This document shows positions 62,324-64,000 of a stretch of DNA of 64,000 bases, in pieces. A program made the position numbers and the translations under genes. Source of the stretch: Hyphomicrobiales bacterium. GTDB lineage: Bacteria; Pseudomonadota; Alphaproteobacteria; Rhizobiales; Rhizobiaceae. The notes under the pieces were generated by a model. It was not told where the DNA came from, did no database searches, and saw only the letters and a program-made list of their open reading frames with translations. The DNA lies in contig UBTY01000008.1 of the NCBI GenBank assembly GCA_900468535.1, positions 62,001 to 126,000 on the forward strand. Direction: 5' to 3'. The stretch's first letter is position 1, and each line of letters begins with the position of its first letter.

Positions 62324-62671
62324 TCAACCGCGTGATACTGCCTCGGCGCCGTGGCGTGCGATGCCGGTTTCGTGCTGCTGATCGACCAGCAAGGCATGCG
62401 CACGGGCAAGCGCAAGCGCGATCGGCTCTTTCTGGATCGAATAGAAGATCGCCTGCGACGCGCGTCGCGTCGTGACGAAGTCGCACGCTCTCATGATTGC
62501 GAGATGCTGCGACAAGGCGGACTGACCAAGGTCGAGTTTCTTGGCGAGCACGTTCACCTGCATTTCGCCATGCGTGAGATGTTCGAGGATGGTCAAACGG
62601 TTGGCATTGCCGAGGACCGAAAGTTGGTCGGCAAGGAGCTTGATGTCGGCATTCGCGGGGCGATACTTCAT
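62324..62671 (-). CDS. ArsR family regulator
   Basis: The 115-aa protein is an ArsR winged-helix regulator: LADQLSVLGNANRLTILEHLTHGEMQVNVLAKKLDLGQSALSQHLAIMR with the recognition helix near residue 48-60. It lacks the metal-binding CxC of ArsR/SmtB proper; a single Cys (RACDFV) is near the wing, so a redox or other signal is possible. The ATG at 62671 has GAGGA upstream. Downstream on the same strand is the DUF1217 gene, about 200 bp away. Confidence 0.88.
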   Translation of the reverse strand: MKYRPANADIKLLADQLSVLGNANRLTILEHLTHGEMQVNVLAKKLDLGQSALSQHLAIMRACDFVTTRRASQAIFYSIQKEPIALALARAHALLVDQQHETGIARHGAEAVSRG

Positions 62672-63096
62672 GGTCGTCCTCAAGGAGTCAAAGAGGCGCG
62701 TGCGCGGGCGGTAGGGCCGGGCGCGCGATACTGGTCTGATCTGAAATGGAGATGCTGCGACCTAGGTCGATCGCGCGTTCAGCACTCGGGCCGAGGCCCG
62801 TTCTGGATGCGAGGAGGCAGTGCGCCGAGGTCGTCGCGCCTGCAGCGAAATCACCGGGGCCAATGGCGGCCGGCCATGCTGGTCATAAAGAGTGGACATC
62901 ATGTTCACCTGGTTGGATGGGATAGCCAGACCATCCGCCAGAGCACTAAACAGATCGTTAAAACTGCGGGTTTTTTGCCGCTAAAGGCCTTATTTCAGGC
63001 CTATTTTGGCCGGGGGAAACAATTTTCCGTACTTTTCGGTTCTAAAATATACCGATGCGCACCTTCAATCGGCGCGGATGCCGTCGTTGCCGCGAA
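62672..63096. promoter_or_regulatory. 425-bp gap between ArsR and the second TetR gene
   Basis: AT-rich in 62930-63060, with hairpin-like pieces (AGGCCT twice, GCGG...CCGC around a T-run). It carries the 12-bp palindrome CGACCTAGGTCG (62758-62769) upstream of ArsR, a possible autoregulatory site. A short ORF lies within it (see next). I see no larger gene. Confidence 0.4.
62762..62902 (-). CDS. Possible 46-aa micro-protein
   Basis: ORF with ATG at 62902 (next in-frame ATG 62899) and AGGTGAAC just before it. The peptide is basic (QARRPRRTASSHPERASARVL), hydrophilic, no known family. Its stop codon lies inside the palindrome at 62758-62769. Codon use is unremarkable. It may be a real small gene or chance. 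Confidence 0.3.
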   Translation of the reverse strand: MMSTLYDQHGRPPLAPVISLQARRPRRTASSHPERASARVLNARST

Positions 63097-63756
63097 TCAC
63101 TTTGCGCCGACACCTCGGGCGAATATGGTCAGACAGCGCTGAAGATGAAGCCGTCGCGCCTGGCGGTCCGGCCATGCCTTTGAACGCCCCTCCGGTGGTC
63201 CCATGCCGCCGAAGATCATGTCCATGAGCATGCGCGCGCCGCTCTCTGTATCATCAATCGAGAGCTTTCCGCGCTCCTGCTGGCTGCTCAGCCAGTCTGC
63301 GAGCATCTGCCTGGACTTGATCATACCCTCGTTGTGAAGCACCTCACGCAGTTCCGGAAACTGGCCAGATTCGCGCATCACCAACTGGATGAACGCGGCG
63401 CGCTCGTCGTCCTCAGCCTCGTCGATGTCGATCATGAATATCGATTGCAGCGCTTCGCTGACCGGCAGGTTCTCGGCCTCGGGGCGAGGGAGGTCCAGCA
63501 TCATCTTGCGATGAGCGATAACAACGGCCGTGAAAAGATCTTCCTTGCTGGTAAACAGCTTGTAGAGCGTCTGTTTGGAAACGTTGCAGACGCGCGCGAC
63601 CAGGGCGGTCGTCGTGCCTGCGTAGCCATACTCGACGAAAATCTTGCGTGCGGCGTCGACGATCTGGGCTCTCTTGTCCTCGTCGCTCGACACTTTCGGG
63701 CGACCGCGCGGTCGCGCGGGCTTACCGGCTGCCGGGTTGTTTGCTGATCCATCCAT
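63097..63756 (-). CDS. TetR family regulator (paralogue of the gene at 56520)
   Basis: The 219-aa protein has a RPRGRPKVSSDEDKR arm, a TetR helix-turn-helix at about 26-75 (ARKIFVEYGYAGTTTALVARVCNVSKQTLYKLFTSKEDLF) and a TetR_C domain with LMDMIFGGMGPP. The ATG at 63756 is used; the longer TTG start lacks a ribosome site. The intergenic region upstream has the dyad at 63874-63897, a good candidate for autoregulation and for control of the gene starting at 63938. It is clearly a paralogue of the TetR at 56520. Confidence 0.9.
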   Translation of the reverse strand: MDGSANNPAAGKPARPRGRPKVSSDEDKRAQIVDAARKIFVEYGYAGTTTALVARVCNVSKQTLYKLFTSKEDLFTAVVIAHRKMMLDLPRPEAENLPVSEALQSIFMIDIDEAEDDERAAFIQLVMRESGQFPELREVLHNEGMIKSRQMLADWLSSQQERGKLSIDDTESGARMLMDMIFGGMGPPEGRSKAWPDRQARRLHLQRCLTIFARGVGAK

Positions 63757-63873
63757 GTCGGCCCACCGCTCCAAAGCGTTTCGGCTGCCGAATCGGCAAC
63801 AGAATGTACTGGCTGCCTGTCAACTACGACTTCTTGCCGCCAGGGTTGTTATTGCGGGCTCCGCGACTAGTAA

Positions 63874-63897
63874 TTAAAGAACTGTTTAGTTCTGTAA
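63874..63897. promoter_or_regulatory. Dyad site 3 of the repeated operator family
   Basis: TTAA-AGAACT-GTTT-AGTTCT-GTAA, a perfect 6-bp dyad with outer TTA/TAA, between the divergent TetR (63756) and the gene starting at 63938. ATTAAAGAACT is identical to the left side of site 1. Confidence 0.6.
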
Positions 63898-63937
63898 TGC
63901 GTCGCCTCACCCATCACCCGTCGCATAGGAGCGCATT

Positions 63938-64000
63938 GTGACAACGATCACATCTACTTCCGCCGCTACATCCTACCGTTATACGAAACTGGCTTCGGAC
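63938..64000 (+). CDS. 5' end of a gene cut by the window edge
   Basis: GTG at 63938 follows AGGAG by 6 nt and opens a frame of 21 codons, Thr/Ser-rich (TTITSTSAATSYRYTKLASD). The gene runs out of the window. Its product cannot be named; divergent position with the TetR and the operator makes it a likely target. Confidence 0.45.
   Translation, partial: MTTITSTSAATSYRYTKLASD

Noticed and set aside
1-64000. CRISPR array, tRNA, rRNA, insertion sequence or prophage genes
   Set aside because: I looked for regular repeats, cloverleaf-like elements and transposase/integrase motifs and found none.

Overview
The window comes from an alphaproteobacterium of the Rhizobium/Agrobacterium group, most likely Rhizobium. 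The grounds are a complete rhaDI / rhaRSTPQUK L-rhamnose locus in the arrangement known from R. leguminosarum, a RHE_PE00001-family (DUF1612) protein, rhizobial-type flgE-flgK-flgL and DUF1217 flagellar genes, an HmrR-controlled CopA, and GGAAC-N16-CGTT (EcfG/RpoE2 general-stress) promoter motifs. Most intergenic regions are short and coding density is high. I see no rRNA, tRNA, CRISPR array, insertion sequence or phage gene. The mix of catabolic, secondary-metabolite and duplicated motility genes would suit a large plasmid or chromid, but the sequence does not prove that.

Layout. 1-2.7 kb: 3' end of a CocE/S15-type hydrolase, a small hypothetical gene and the DUF1612 protein. 2.7-7.8 kb (minus strand): Bax-inhibitor-like membrane protein, anti-sigma factor, ECF sigma factor, then the copper operon copA-hmrR with a textbook 19-bp-spacer MerR promoter. 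7.9-15.4 kb: alpha-2-macroglobulin and penicillin-binding protein 1C, translationally coupled. 15.4-17.7 kb: a stress-type single-domain response regulator, HupE/UreJ and CopD membrane proteins. 17.8-35.2 kb: a compact biosynthetic island with a MOP-type flippase, a 2171-aa type I PKS (KS-AT-KR-DH-ACP-TE), a divergent 1531-aa NRPS (formyltransferase, condensation remnant, adenylation domain split by a luciferase-like monooxygenase, PCP), a PPTase, and then polysaccharide genes (WecG/TagA, GT2, Wzy/ligase-like). 35.2-47.6 kb: a secreted hypothetical protein, an FAH-family enzyme and the rhamnose locus. 47.6-52.2 kb: small regulatory units (carboxymuconolactone decarboxylase plus ECF41 sigma, TetR plus a small protein, DUF1810, PadR plus a possible micro-ORF and an O-methyltransferase). 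52.2-64 kb: an isolated flgE-flgK-flgL operon, a TetR gene with DUF6502 and DUF5666 proteins, a six-repeat DUF1217 protein, ArsR and a second, paralogous TetR.

How it fits together. The NRPS has no releasing domain and no working condensation domain, while the PKS has a thioesterase. The simplest reading is a two-protein line in which the NRPS loads and probably N-formylates an amino acid (the specificity residues read D-I-L-Q-F-G-M-I-W-K, close to the glycine code), the PKS adds one C2 unit and releases it, the adjacent PPTase primes the carriers and the flippase may export the product. The flanking Wzx/Wzy/WecG/GT2 genes leave open whether the product decorates a polysaccharide. The small units are rich in readable control sequences: two overlapping divergent ECF41 promoters, two EcfG promoters, mirror-image rhaR/rhaD operator-promoters, PadR and TetR palindromes, and a set of related dyads (three with outer TTA/TAA, one looser) scattered around the flagellar genes and the paired TetR regulators.
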